DNA of 64,000 nt from Chryseobacterium luquanense (GTDB lineage Bacteria > Bacteroidota > Bacteroidia > Flavobacteriales > Weeksellaceae): assembly GCF_026460945.1 (NCBI RefSeq), contig NZ_JAOVZV010000001.1, forward strand, positions 186,001-250,000, in the 5' to 3' direction. A program made the position numbers and the translations under genes. Shown here piece by piece: positions 1 through 8,440 of the stretch (position 1 is its first letter; every line of letters begins with the position of its first letter). The notes under the pieces were generated by a model. The model was not told where the DNA came from and searched no databases. It worked only from the letters and a program-made list of their open reading frames with translations.

Positions 1-314
1 GAGGCAATATTAAAACCACTCGTTGCTGTCGTAGCATAATAGATCCCGTTGCTGATAACATCTCCGGCCAATGTTGCTGCGTAGAGCTGATTCTGATCGG
101 TGATCTTTAAATCGATTGTTTCCAGCGTTTTATTCAAAGCCTCCTCTCCCACTTTATTCACTTCAGGAACATTATCAAAGTTTTTTCTGATGATCTCATG
201 AACAAGGTTAAGGGCAATGGCACCTCCTAAGCCTGCAAGAATTTTCTTATAGATATTTTTAGTTGCATAAATTAAGCCATTATAAGACTTTCGTTCATCA
301 CTTGATATTGGCAA
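1..314 (-). CDS. Partial hypothetical protein, cut by the window edge
   Basis: An open frame runs on the minus strand from just downstream of the SemiSWEET gene off the left edge (about 105 codons). It reads as a plausible protein (LAGLGGAIALNLVHEI, then EALNKTLETIDLKI) with a hydrophobic stretch, so it is probably coding. No ATG was found at the expected place: the only nearby ATG in another frame meets a stop after eight codons. TTG at 312-314 or CTG at 321-323 could start it, or the 5' end is damaged. Function not recognised. Confidence 0.45.
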   Translation of the reverse strand, partial: MPISSDERKSYNGLIYATKNIYKKILAGLGGAIALNLVHEIIRKNFDNVPEVNKVGEEALNKTLETIDLKITDQNQLYAATLAGDVISNGIYYATTATSGFNIA

Positions 315-330
315 TTGTTGCAGTATCTTT

Positions 331-594
331 TTATAAGGCCGTAATGAATGCAAAAAGACCGAAGAATATACCCGGCGAATTCGCTACCACAATCGGCCAG
401 TCGCTTTTAGGTTTTTTAATATAACCATAAGTTACCCAAAGTGTACAATTGATTGCAGCAACCAAAGGCTGCAGCCAATCGCCTTTATATCCGTTTAAAT
501 TATGGGCGATCTGCGGGATATATGAAAAATACATTGCCATTGCGGTCACTGTTGCTACCCATCCTAATACTTGCATAAACTTTCCATCCATCAT
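331..594 (-). CDS. SemiSWEET-type sugar transporter (MtN3/PQ-loop half)
   Basis: An 87-residue hydrophobic protein with three predicted membrane segments (about 9-28, 41-58, 66-86), the size of one SemiSWEET triple-helix bundle. YFSYIPQIAHN carries the Pro-Gln pair of the PQ-loop fold, followed by the usual conserved Asn/Trp pattern in helix 2 (INCTLWVTYG) and an Asn in helix 3 (VVANSPG). The family works as a dimer and equilibrates small sugars across the inner membrane. Start is one of two adjacent ATGs (MMDG). Substrate cannot be told from sequence. Confidence 0.85.
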   Translation of the reverse strand: MMDGKFMQVLGWVATVTAMAMYFSYIPQIAHNLNGYKGDWLQPLVAAINCTLWVTYGYIKKPKSDWPIVVANSPGIFFGLFAFITAL

Positions 595-776
595 TGTATA
601 ATTTTAAGATTAAAATCAAAAATTGAAATTATTATGCCAATGTGAAGGTTTAATATTCTGCTTACTAAGATTGGATCAGAAAATGGTAAATTATAATATT
701 TTTAATAATAAGTGGATCATTGCTGTTTAATGATAAGAATCTTTTACTTTAAAGTGATTCGTAAAGGTACGTTCGG

Positions 777-995
777 TTATTGACCGTGATTTCCCTTATT
801 TTGAAAAACACTCAGACCGGCAATTTTATTATTGTTTTTATTATAAACAATCTCAACGGAAAAAGAGGACATCTCATACAACACAAACTTCAGCTCATTT
901 TTATACGTTTCACTGATCAGCTTCCCTTTAGCCAAAACTAATTCTTGCTGCGAGTGATCGGGTAGATTTTTAAAATCATAATATGAAATTGCCAT
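777..995 (-). CDS. Small hypothetical protein
   Basis: A 72-residue protein beginning MAISYYDFKNLPDH with no signal peptide or membrane segment. The middle (ELKFVLYEMSSFSVEIVY) looks like a beta-hairpin, followed by an Asn/Lys turn. It sits 34 bp beyond the end of alkB on the same strand and may share its transcript. I do not recognise a family with certainty; small proteins of this look are common in flavobacteria. Function unknown. Confidence 0.6.
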   Translation of the reverse strand: MAISYYDFKNLPDHSQQELVLAKGKLISETYKNELKFVLYEMSSFSVEIVYNKNNNKIAGLSVFQNKGNHGQ

Positions 996-1029
996 AATTA
1001 TTGTTTTTGAATATCATGTTTTAGATGAG

Positions 1030-1644
1030 TTACAACTCACGGATCAATCTGAATGTCAGGTTAATTCTTTGTTTCATCGGTGTTGTGGATTTTGCAATCC
1101 TATGTTCCCAATTCTCCTGCAGATTCCCTTTCATGATAAGCAATGAACCGTTCGGAAGCGGTAAGCTGTATTTACTTTGATGGTGATCCTTTTTCCTGAA
1201 ATCAAAATTTCTGGTCTGTCCTAGACTGATAGAAGCAATGATAGGACGGCTTCCGTATCGGCTTTCTTTGTCTCTGTGCCAAGCAACTGAATCATTGTTG
1301 TTACGATAGAGATTTAGTAATACCCCATTGAACTTATACCCAAATTCTTTTTCAATTTTTCCTTTTAGAGCAAGGAGTTCATGTGTCCAGGAATTGGTGA
1401 TTGATGTATTGTTATCAGCTGATTCATAAGATTTATTCTGATCACCATACCAAGCTGTTAACCTAGGTGTTATAACAGTTTTATCATACATTTTCTGTGT
1501 ACGCTGTTCCCAAGGAGCAGTTTGAAGTAAATGGTTTTTAAGCTCTTCTGCTTCTTCCCATTGTAGAAAATTCTCCCTATATTCCAAAAGGTCTTTTGGA
1601 AACTCATAAAATTCTTCTGAATCAAATAAACTTAGCTGGGTCAT
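1030..1644 (-). CDS. alkB: AlkB-like 2-oxoglutarate/Fe(II) DNA repair dioxygenase
   Basis: A 204-residue protein with the full AlkB active-site signature: HxD at His123/Asp125 (AWHRDKE), distal His181 (WEHRIAK), and the 2-oxoglutarate-binding RINLTFR with Arg193 and Arg199. The family removes methyl and etheno adducts from bases by oxidative dealkylation in the cytoplasm; length fits the ALKBH2/3-like bacterial class. It lies downstream of the S24 repressor on the same strand (113 bp gap) in a neighbourhood of DNA damage genes, which supports repair over RNA modification. Substrate range is inferred. Confidence 0.9.
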   Translation of the reverse strand: MTQLSLFDSEEFYEFPKDLLEYRENFLQWEEAEELKNHLLQTAPWEQRTQKMYDKTVITPRLTAWYGDQNKSYESADNNTSITNSWTHELLALKGKIEKEFGYKFNGVLLNLYRNNNDSVAWHRDKESRYGSRPIIASISLGQTRNFDFRKKDHHQSKYSLPLPNGSLLIMKGNLQENWEHRIAKSTTPMKQRINLTFRLIREL

Positions 1645-1679
1645 TTTCTTTTTTTGATTTTAAATCTTATATTTACATA

Positions 1680-1706
1680 ATCCCATTATTATGGGATATT
1701 TTTTTT
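1680..1706 (+). terminator. Hairpin with T-run, plus-strand orientation
   Basis: ATCCCAT (1680-1686), loop TATT, ATGGGAT (1691-1697), then a run of T at 1699-1706. The orientation would stop plus-strand transcription, yet the genes on both sides are on the minus strand. Confidence 0.5.
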
Positions 1707-1722
1707 CATCATTTGTGTTTTT

Positions 1723-1752
1723 AATCTTCCCTTTTTTAGGGAAGATTTTTTT
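1723..1752 (+). terminator. Second hairpin with T-run, plus-strand orientation
   Basis: AATCTTCCCT (1723-1732), five-base loop, AGGGAAGATT (1738-1747), followed by T through 1752. This is a strong intrinsic terminator shape on the plus strand. On the minus strand the hairpin is followed by AAAAAC, so it should not end the repressor transcript. Confidence 0.55.
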
Positions 1753-1757
1753 ATCAA

Positions 1758-2543
1758 TTAATGCTTCAAATGAAGGAGCTTATTTTCCAGATTACTAATA
1801 CTTCGTTTTGCTTCGTTGACCAATTCTGACAGATTCGTATGATCAGGCAGGTAATGAGGTTTATAATCCTGAGGTAAGATACCCCTTACATAGCGCCATA
1901 CTTGTACGACATCCGTTAAAGAAATGTCATAAGCATCATAAAATGTATTGTCAGCAGCTACAGTTAACGTTTTCTTATTTCTTTTTACGAAGGTTTTGAA
2001 CGTGTAGCCTTCCAGTGTGATGAACATATACTCCTTTCCTTTTTTTAGATCTTCCAGCTGTTCTACATACTCACCAATGATGCAGGTTCCATCTGCAAAT
2101 GGCGGCATTGAATCACCGTCAGCCATAAATCCTCTGAATATGCCGTGCCCTAAAAAAGGCAACTGTATCCGGGGAAGGTTTTCAATATATTCAGGATCAC
2201 TGAATCCGTTCAGATAACCCATTGAGGCTTTTTGCGGAACAATTTCAATATACTTGTTTCCATTAGGATCAACCACAACAGGCAGTAATATTTTGTTTCC
2301 AGGCAGGTTAACCATTTTATCCAGAGGATACTTTCTAATGTCCACCGTGACCAGAAGATCGATGCTGATGTTGTAGTATTTTGAAATTCTGATCAGTACT
2401 TCAATAGGAGGTTCTGCATTCCCATATTCATACGAAACATATCTTGATCTGGTAAGAATAAGTTCATCAGCCAACTTATGTTGGGTTAGATTTTTTTGAC
2501 CCCTCAAAAACACGATGTTATCTGCAAAAATTGACATTGTCAT
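1758..2543 (-). CDS. XRE-type HTH repressor with S24 (LexA/UmuD-like) peptidase domain
   Basis: 261 residues. An N-terminal helix-turn-helix spans about 18-40 (LTQHKLADELILTRS) and a C-terminal S24 domain about 100-222. The Ser-Lys dyad is visible as Ser145 in GDSM and Lys187 in FVKR. The usual self-cleavage Ala-Gly appears here as Met108-Gly109 (KASMGYLNG). The last 35 residues look like a coiled-coil tail. It is divergent from dinB-dnaE and very likely represses them and itself. The start may be the third residue (MSIFADN, 2537), because a 19-bp palindrome ends exactly there. Confidence 0.88.
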   Translation of the reverse strand: MTMSIFADNIVFLRGQKNLTQHKLADELILTRSRYVSYEYGNAEPPIEVLIRISKYYNISIDLLVTVDIRKYPLDKMVNLPGNKILLPVVVDPNGNKYIEIVPQKASMGYLNGFSDPEYIENLPRIQLPFLGHGIFRGFMADGDSMPPFADGTCIIGEYVEQLEDLKKGKEYMFITLEGYTFKTFVKRNKKTLTVAADNTFYDAYDISLTDVVQVWRYVRGILPQDYKPHYLPDHTNLSELVNEAKRSISNLENKLLHLKH

Positions 2544-2555
2544 AATTTATGACAA
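2537..2555. promoter_or_regulatory. Perfect palindrome, probable repressor operator
   Basis: TTGTCATAA / T / TTATGACAA: perfect 9-bp arms around one base, located between the divergent repressor and dinB genes and touching the repressor start codon. Position next to a minus-strand TATATTTG element suggests autoregulation and control of the mutasome genes. Confidence 0.7.
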
Positions 2556-2563
2556 CAAATATA
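2556..2563 (-). promoter_or_regulatory. -7 promoter element for the repressor gene
   Basis: TATATTTG on the minus strand is an exact match to the Bacteroidetes -7 consensus TANNTTTG, directly abutting the palindrome. No good -33 TTG was found at the usual distance, so this is half a promoter by sequence. Confidence 0.45.
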
Positions 2564-2586
2564 CAAATTTTGTTTAAAAACGTGAC

Positions 2587-2594
2587 TAAGTTTG
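2587..2594 (+). promoter_or_regulatory. -7 promoter element for dinB
   Basis: TAAGTTTG matches TANNTTTG and lies only four bases before the dinB ATG at 2599. A TTTG at 2569-2572 could be the -33 part, but the 14-bp spacing is short. If used, the message would start at or near the start codon. Confidence 0.4.
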
Positions 2595-2598
2595 TACC

Positions 2599-3741
2599 AT
2601 GGAAAGAGTAATTGCACATATGGATCTGGATACATTCTTTGTCTCCTGTGAACGGCTGAAAAACTCCCAATTGGAGAAACAGCCTGTAATCATAGGAGGT
2701 GGAGACCGTGGAGTTGTTGCATCTTGCTCTTATGAAGCTAGGAAATACGGAGTTCGTTCTGCAATGCCTTTGCGAATGGCTACTCGCTTATGTCCTGAAG
2801 CTAAGGTCATCAAAGGAGACATGGAATACTATTCCAATATGTCGCATCTGGTTACTGAAATCATTCAGGAGAAAGTCCCCGTTTTGGAAAAAGCCAGTGT
2901 AGATGAATTTTATCTTGATCTTTCTGGAATGGATCAGTTTTTCGGATGCTATCAGTGGACAACTGAAGTCGCAGAGTCAGTCATGAAAAATACAGGTTTG
3001 CCGATAAGTTTTGCACTCTCTTCGAACAAAACTGTTTCAAAAATAGGAACAGGAGAAGCCAAACCAACAGGAAAATTAGAATTAATAACACAGAATATCC
3101 AGCCATTTCTAAATCCTCTTTCTATCAAAAAAATCCCAATGGTGGGTGACGTAACCTTCGAGTTGCTTTCTAGATTAGGGGTTAGAAAAATAGAAACCTT
3201 GTCTAAAATGCCTGTTGATGTATTGCAGCAGCTTATTGGAAAAAATGGACTTACCCTTTGGAAAAAAGCGAATGGTATTGATGAAACTCCTGTGGTTACT
3301 TATTCGGAACAAAAATCAATATCTACCGAAACTACTTTTCCTGAAGATACTATCGATATGCAGAAACTCGAAAGCACTCTATCAGGAATGGTAGAACAGC
3401 TCTGCTATCAACTGAGACATGAAAAATGGCTGACCTCAACAGTCTCTGTAAGAATCAGATATGCTAATTTCTATACAGAAGTAAAACAATGCAAAGTTCC
3501 TTACACTTCAGCAGATCACACCCTACTCAGGTATGTATTGGAACTATTTAAAAAAGTATTCACCAAAAGAATGAGAATCCGTTTGGTTGGAGTCAAGTTT
3601 ACAGGTCTTGTTCCCGGAAAACATCAGATGAATCTTTTTGAAGATACGGAAGAAATGATCTCATTATATCAGACCATGGACAAAATTAAAGACAGATTCG
3701 GTGTCAAGAGTATAGGAAGAGCTTCAGGTTTTTTAAATTAA
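2599..3741 (+). CDS. dinB: Y-family DNA polymerase IV (DinB-like)
   Basis: 380 residues with the Y-family polymerase core. Catalytic acidic residues are Asp9 in HMDLD and Asp102-Glu103 in SVDEFY; Phe14 is the likely steric gate. A little-finger domain follows, and QMNLF (343-347) near the C terminus is a beta-clamp-binding motif. The enzyme inserts nucleotides opposite damaged bases. It is followed after 10 bp by a DnaE-type polymerase and faces the S24 repressor, so the pair looks like a damage-induced mutasome in place of umuDC or imuB-dnaE2. Confidence 0.9.
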   Translation: MERVIAHMDLDTFFVSCERLKNSQLEKQPVIIGGGDRGVVASCSYEARKYGVRSAMPLRMATRLCPEAKVIKGDMEYYSNMSHLVTEIIQEKVPVLEKASVDEFYLDLSGMDQFFGCYQWTTEVAESVMKNTGLPISFALSSNKTVSKIGTGEAKPTGKLELITQNIQPFLNPLSIKKIPMVGDVTFELLSRLGVRKIETLSKMPVDVLQQLIGKNGLTLWKKANGIDETPVVTYSEQKSISTETTFPEDTIDMQKLESTLSGMVEQLCYQLRHEKWLTSTVSVRIRYANFYTEVKQCKVPYTSADHTLLRYVLELFKKVFTKRMRIRLVGVKFTGLVPGKHQMNLFEDTEEMISLYQTMDKIKDRFGVKSIGRASGFLN

Positions 3742-3751
3742 TAAATCGCAT

Positions 3752-6700
3752 ATGTTTCTCAATTGCCATACCTATCACAGTTTGCGTTATGGGACTATCT
3801 CTCTTGAAGATTTGGTTCAGCTGGCTGTTGACCATCAATTAAAGGTTCTGGCATTGACCGATATTAATACGGTAACGGGAATCTATCAGTTCTATAAACT
3901 TTGTCAGGAAAATAATATCAAGCCAATTGTTGGGGTTGATGTGAGGGTTGATAGTAAGCAATATTACATTTGTTTAGCTAAAAATCCCAAAGGTATTGCT
4001 GAAGTGAACAGCTTGTTGACCAATTATAATTGTGAAGGAATTGAAATTCCAAAAGTAAATCCTTCATTGGAAAATTGTTTTGTTATTTATCCCTTACAAA
4101 ACACTCCTGAAAAATTGCTGGAACATGAGTTTATCGGAATCAGACAAGATGAGTTAAATCTCTTAATAAATCCTGAATACAAATCTCTAATTCATAAAAT
4201 GGTCATTCTGCATCCGGTAACCTTTAAAACCGAGGGAGAATTTGAGCTTCACAAAATACTACGAGCGGTAGCCGGTAATATTTTACTGAGCAGACTTACA
4301 GAGAAAGATTATTGTAAGAAAAATGAAACTTTTATTCCTAAAAAATTACTTTTAAATCAATTCGAACATTATCCTGAGATCATTGAAAATACGAAATATA
4401 TAGTCAATGAATGCAGTTTTGATTTTGATTTTAAGACGCCAAAAAACAAAAAGCATTTTACTGATAGTAAAGAGAATGATTTTAAATTGTTGGTAAAGCT
4501 TGCATATGAAGGTTTAACCAAAAGATACCCTGATCATAATCAGCACGCTAAAGACAGAGTCGAAAAAGAACTGATCGTTATTAATCAGCTTAATTTCTGT
4601 GGCTATTTTTTAATTACCTGGGATATTATCCAGTATAGCAATCGAATGGGTTTTATGCATGTCGGGAGAGGAAGTGGTGCTAACAGTATTATTGCTTATT
4701 GCTTAGGAATTTCTGACATATGCCCCTTAGAACTGGACTTATATTTTGAACGGTTTCTCAACCTTAATCGTAAATCACCTCCCGACTTCGACATCGACTG
4801 GAGCTGGAAGAACCGTGATACTATTTTAGAATATATTTTTAGCAAGTATGGTAAAGACCACGTGGCTTTTTGTGGAACCAATGTAGAGTTCAAGAGAAAA
4901 TCGAGATTCCGAGAGCTGGGAAAAGTATTTGGACTTCCAAAAGACGAACTGGAACAGCTTTCGAAAAAATCAAAAGATCTGCATGATCAAAATTCAGTTG
5001 TGCAGGAGATTTATAAATATGAACAAATGTTAGTAGGGTTTCCTAATCAGAGAAGTATGCATTCGTGTGGAATCCTGATTTCTGAGGAACCCATCACCAA
5101 TTATTCTGCTTTAGAATTCCCTCCAAAAGAATTTCCTATCGTACAGTTCGATATGTATACCGCAGAAGATATTGGATTGGAAAAATTTGATATTCTTTCC
5201 CAAAGAGGATTGGGCACCATCAAAGATACCGTTCAGTTGATTGAAGAAAAAAGAGGAATAACAGTAGATATAGAAGATACAAGAATTTCTAAGAATGAAA
5301 CCTTATGTAACGAGTTCCTGAGTATAGGAAAAACAATCGGTTGTTTTTACATTGAATCTCCTGCTATGCGTGGGTTACTCAGAAGACTCAAATGTGATAA
5401 TTATAAAGTATTGGTTGCTGCCTCTTCTATAATTCGTCCAGGGGTCGCTCAAAGTGGCATGATGAAAGAATACATCTTTCGACATAATCACCCCGGTCAG
5501 TTTGAATACTTTCATGAAGTGTTTGAAAAAGAATTAGGTGAAACCTATGGTATTATGGTATATCAGGAAGACGTCATAAAAATTGCCATGCACTTTGGCG
5601 GTGTTTCCGCTGCCAACGGTGATGTCCTGCGTAGAGCAATGAGTGGAAAGGGACGTTCTCTCTCTGCTTTGCAGAAATTAAAAGATGAATTCTTTGAATC
5701 CTGCAAAATAAAAGGACATCCCGAACAATTGTCTCAGGAAGTCTACCGGCAGATTGAATCTTTTGCAGGTTACTCTTTTTGTAAAGCACATTCTGCTTCT
5801 TATGCCGTTGAAAGTTATCAGAGTTTGTACCTAAAAGCCTACTACCCTATTGAATTTATGGTCTCAGCAATTAATAATGGTGGAGGGTTTTACAGAACTG
5901 AAGTCTATGTCCATGAAGCTAAAATGTCAGGCGCAACTATTTACAATCCATGTGTGAACTTCAGCGAATTCCATACGACAGTGTATGGAACAGATGTTTA
6001 TTTAGGGTTAATGCATGTTGAAAAACTGGAAGCTTCGGTTAAACTGTTTATTCCTAAAGAAAGGAAAGAAAATGGTAATTACAGATCGTTAGAAGATTTT
6101 ATCAAAAGAGTCAGCATCGGCATTGAAACTTTGCAGATATTAATTTTTGTAGGTGCTTTCAGATTTACAGGAAAACAAAAACATGAATTATTAATTGAAG
6201 CGAGATTTCTTTTATCAAAGAATCAATACAAAACAAAAATTATATCGTTGTTTGATGAACCACAGAAAGATTACCAATTACCAGTTATCGAAAGAAATCC
6301 TTTTGAAGATGCTTTTGATGAAATTGAAATATTAGGTTTTCCAGTTTCTTATTCAATTTTTGATTTACTAAAAACCAAGTATAGAGGTCACGTATTGGTT
6401 AAAGACCTTTTTAATTACCACAAAAAACAAGTAAAAATGCTGGCTTATTTGATTTCAAGAAAACATGTCCCTATTAAAAAAAGAGGTCATCTTGGACAAA
6501 AAGACGATATGTATTTCGGAACCTGGATTGATGCTGAAGGACAATATTTTGATACCGCTCATTTTCCGGATAGTCTTCGACAATTCCCCTTTAAAGAAGG
6601 AGGTATTTATCTTCTGTTGGGAACTGTAGAGGTAGACTATCATTTTCCAACCATTACAATCACAAAAATGTCTAAGATGCCGCTTATTGCCGATCCCAGA

Positions 6701-6832
6701 TATTCTATGGATGAGGATAAAGCAAAGGAAGTGGAAAACAGTCTTCGTGAAGATGTAAGTATGACTTCCAGAAAACCTTACCCGCAGGAATATGAAATTG
6801 ACCTACCTCGTATTAAATCCAAAATAAATTGA
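3752..6832 (+). CDS. dnaE2: Short DnaE-type DNA polymerase III alpha subunit (error-prone DnaE2-like)
   Basis: 1026 residues, clearly shorter than the replicative DnaE of this phylum. Order: PHP domain (1-200), polymerase core with GRGSGANS (306-313), catalytic Asp347/Asp349 in PDFDIDW and likely Asp480 in EKFDIL, then finger/helix-hairpin-helix and a C-terminal OB-like domain (about 895-985). The PHP metal site is degraded (Asn4 instead of the first His; Ile38 after TD), so proofreading by PHP is unlikely. Paired with dinB behind a LexA-like repressor, which fits translesion synthesis. The assignment to DnaE2 proper is by size and context. Confidence 0.85.
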   Translation: MFLNCHTYHSLRYGTISLEDLVQLAVDHQLKVLALTDINTVTGIYQFYKLCQENNIKPIVGVDVRVDSKQYYICLAKNPKGIAEVNSLLTNYNCEGIEIPKVNPSLENCFVIYPLQNTPEKLLEHEFIGIRQDELNLLINPEYKSLIHKMVILHPVTFKTEGEFELHKILRAVAGNILLSRLTEKDYCKKNETFIPKKLLLNQFEHYPEIIENTKYIVNECSFDFDFKTPKNKKHFTDSKENDFKLLVKLAYEGLTKRYPDHNQHAKDRVEKELIVINQLNFCGYFLITWDIIQYSNRMGFMHVGRGSGANSIIAYCLGISDICPLELDLYFERFLNLNRKSPPDFDIDWSWKNRDTILEYIFSKYGKDHVAFCGTNVEFKRKSRFRELGKVFGLPKDELEQLSKKSKDLHDQNSVVQEIYKYEQMLVGFPNQRSMHSCGILISEEPITNYSALEFPPKEFPIVQFDMYTAEDIGLEKFDILSQRGLGTIKDTVQLIEEKRGITVDIEDTRISKNETLCNEFLSIGKTIGCFYIESPAMRGLLRRLKCDNYKVLVAASSIIRPGVAQSGMMKEYIFRHNHPGQFEYFHEVFEKELGETYGIMVYQEDVIKIAMHFGGVSAANGDVLRRAMSGKGRSLSALQKLKDEFFESCKIKGHPEQLSQEVYRQIESFAGYSFCKAHSASYAVESYQSLYLKAYYPIEFMVSAINNGGGFYRTEVYVHEAKMSGATIYNPCVNFSEFHTTVYGTDVYLGLMHVEKLEASVKLFIPKERKENGNYRSLEDFIKRVSIGIETLQILIFVGAFRFTGKQKHELLIEARFLLSKNQYKTKIISLFDEPQKDYQLPVIERNPFEDAFDEIEILGFPVSYSIFDLLKTKYRGHVLVKDLFNYHKKQVKMLAYLISRKHVPIKKRGHLGQKDDMYFGTWIDAEGQYFDTAHFPDSLRQFPFKEGGIYLLLGTVEVDYHFPTITITKMSKMPLIADPRYSMDEDKAKEVENSLREDVSMTSRKPYPQEYEIDLPRIKSKIN

Positions 6833-6961
6833 TTAAAAAATTATAGAATGAACTAAATTAAGAATGTTTATTTAAATCTTTTCATAATTTATTATCTTGT
6901 TGCTTTTGTAATAAAAAAAAGAATATTGAAAAAAATTTAATCACAAAACATTTTTAAGCTA

Positions 6962-7687
6962 ATGAATTTTACAAATTATGTATCTAATTTTAATCCATCT
7001 GAAGAACAGATGGAAGAGATTTATTCTTGGTCTAGTTTTCCAAGCAGTAGCTTTTCATCTATACATAAATGTTATAAACAGAACAATATTTTTCTAGCAA
7101 TGCTAAATAATACAATTATTGGCTTCTGCACTTACCGACTTTCTCCCAAATGCATATTTATCAATATTGCTGAGACAAGGACAGAATTTCAAAGCAAAAG
7201 AGTAATGAGATTTATTCTTCATCAATTATCTGAGCACCTCTACTCTTTTGACTACGTTGCCTTTCACTTATATTGTGCTCCAGAGGAATCACAATATGCT
7301 TGGAAAAAGTTAGGCTTTGATTACTATCCGAAAAGTAAATATGGGAAAAGAAGCAGTAAAATTGAAATGTTCAAAATTTTTGGAGAAAGCTGTATTATAA
7401 AGCCAGCTACTGAAACTAAGAATCGGAAAACAAAAAGCATTGAAATATGGAATTGTTTAGCTGGGAAAGACGATGGATTCCCCACATGGGTTGCAGAATT
7501 TGATTTTATTGAAAGTACAAATAAGCTTAAAAAGCCATTTATTTTTTTTGGGGATGAAGACTGGAACATTAAAATTACTACGTTAGATAATTCAAAATTT
7601 TATAGATATAAAGACTATGACAGAAGAAGCGAGGTTGAAGAATGTTTTTATATTGATGAAATAAAAGAGTTTACGAAAAACATTTAA
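6962..7687 (+). CDS. GNAT-like N-acetyltransferase with C-terminal extension
   Basis: 241 residues. The first ~130 residues read as a GNAT fold: a beta-hairpin IFLAMLNNTIIGFCTY, the strand IFINIAET, and the C-terminal signature SQYAWKKLGFDYYP. Residues ~145-241 form an extra domain I do not recognise (IEIWNCLAGKDD, then FIFFGDEDWNIKI). Substrate unknown. It begins the accessory region after the mutasome and is 27 bp upstream of another unknown gene on the same strand, possibly one operon. Confidence 0.65.
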   Translation: MNFTNYVSNFNPSEEQMEEIYSWSSFPSSSFSSIHKCYKQNNIFLAMLNNTIIGFCTYRLSPKCIFINIAETRTEFQSKRVMRFILHQLSEHLYSFDYVAFHLYCAPEESQYAWKKLGFDYYPKSKYGKRSSKIEMFKIFGESCIIKPATETKNRKTKSIEIWNCLAGKDDGFPTWVAEFDFIESTNKLKKPFIFFGDEDWNIKITTLDNSKFYRYKDYDRRSEVEECFYIDEIKEFTKNI

Positions 7688-7714
7688 AAATAAATAATAT
7701 TTAAAAACATACAC

Positions 7715-8275
7715 ATGGATCTATTAAAAGTTTACCACGCCAAATGGCAACAGAACCTTTATAATATTAGTACCAACGAATATTGTGATCAATGGGTTCA
7801 CTACTTTGTCATATATAGACGAAAAAATCATTTAAAAAATGAAAATGTTACAACTCAGGGCTTTTTTACCCATATCAAGTATGAAGATGAAATTGATCTT
7901 ATGATATTAAATCAGCTCAATGAAAAATTAAGATCGATTGACAACATCAAGAACTTTCATTCACAAGTTTCTGATAGCCTTCCATTAGGGCTTTTTTATT
8001 CAGAAGATTTTGAAAAAGCAAGAATGTCTCGGCTTGCACTCGGTTATAATTTTAGAAATTTACAAATTAATAATAATGATCTTAACATTAATTATCTAAA
8101 AACAAGGGTAATGGCTGTTGATTACAGAAATGTTAGAGATAATTTCATAAACAATCTACCCTACGAACTAAACTTTAGCTCCTTCGAAGATTTTAGTACT
8201 TTACAGAGGGAACCCTTTTTAACTAATTCTGAAGCTGAAAAAATTATACAAGAATATTTTGGTGAAGATGATTAA
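7715..8275 (+). CDS. Hypothetical protein, 186 residues
   Basis: Not recognised. A soluble protein without signal peptide or membrane segments, rich in Asn/Asp/Tyr, starting MDLLKVYHAKWQQNLYN. It follows the GNAT-like gene by 27 bp on the same strand and may work with it. Base composition is very AT-rich, like the rest of this accessory stretch. Confidence 0.6.
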   Translation: MDLLKVYHAKWQQNLYNISTNEYCDQWVHYFVIYRRKNHLKNENVTTQGFFTHIKYEDEIDLMILNQLNEKLRSIDNIKNFHSQVSDSLPLGLFYSEDFEKARMSRLALGYNFRNLQINNNDLNINYLKTRVMAVDYRNVRDNFINNLPYELNFSSFEDFSTLQREPFLTNSEAEKIIQEYFGEDD

Positions 8276-8389
8276 TCTTAAATTAAAATATTTGATGTAG
8301 AAGATTACAGAGTAATCCTAAGATTAAAAATTTTTGAGAAAATAGGGTATTTTCAGATAATTTCACATTGTAATAAATATACAAGAGTC

Positions 8390-8420
8390 TTGATTTTTTT
8401 TCAAAACTTTTGTATATTCG
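8390..8420 (+). promoter_or_regulatory. Promoter of the zeta toxin-antitoxin pair
   Basis: TTG at 8390-8392, 20 bases, then TATATTCG at 8413-8420, one mismatch from TANNTTTG. A transcript would start near 8427, just before the ATG at 8441, which supports that start over an upstream in-frame ATG at 8390. Confidence 0.45.
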
Positions 8421-8440
8421 TAATTACAATTTATTCAATA

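Noticed and set aside
8390..8440. 17-residue N-terminal extension of the zeta antitoxin
   Set aside because: The stretch contains the promoter-like TTG-N20-TATATTCG and is hydrophobic by chance; ATG 8441 is preferred.
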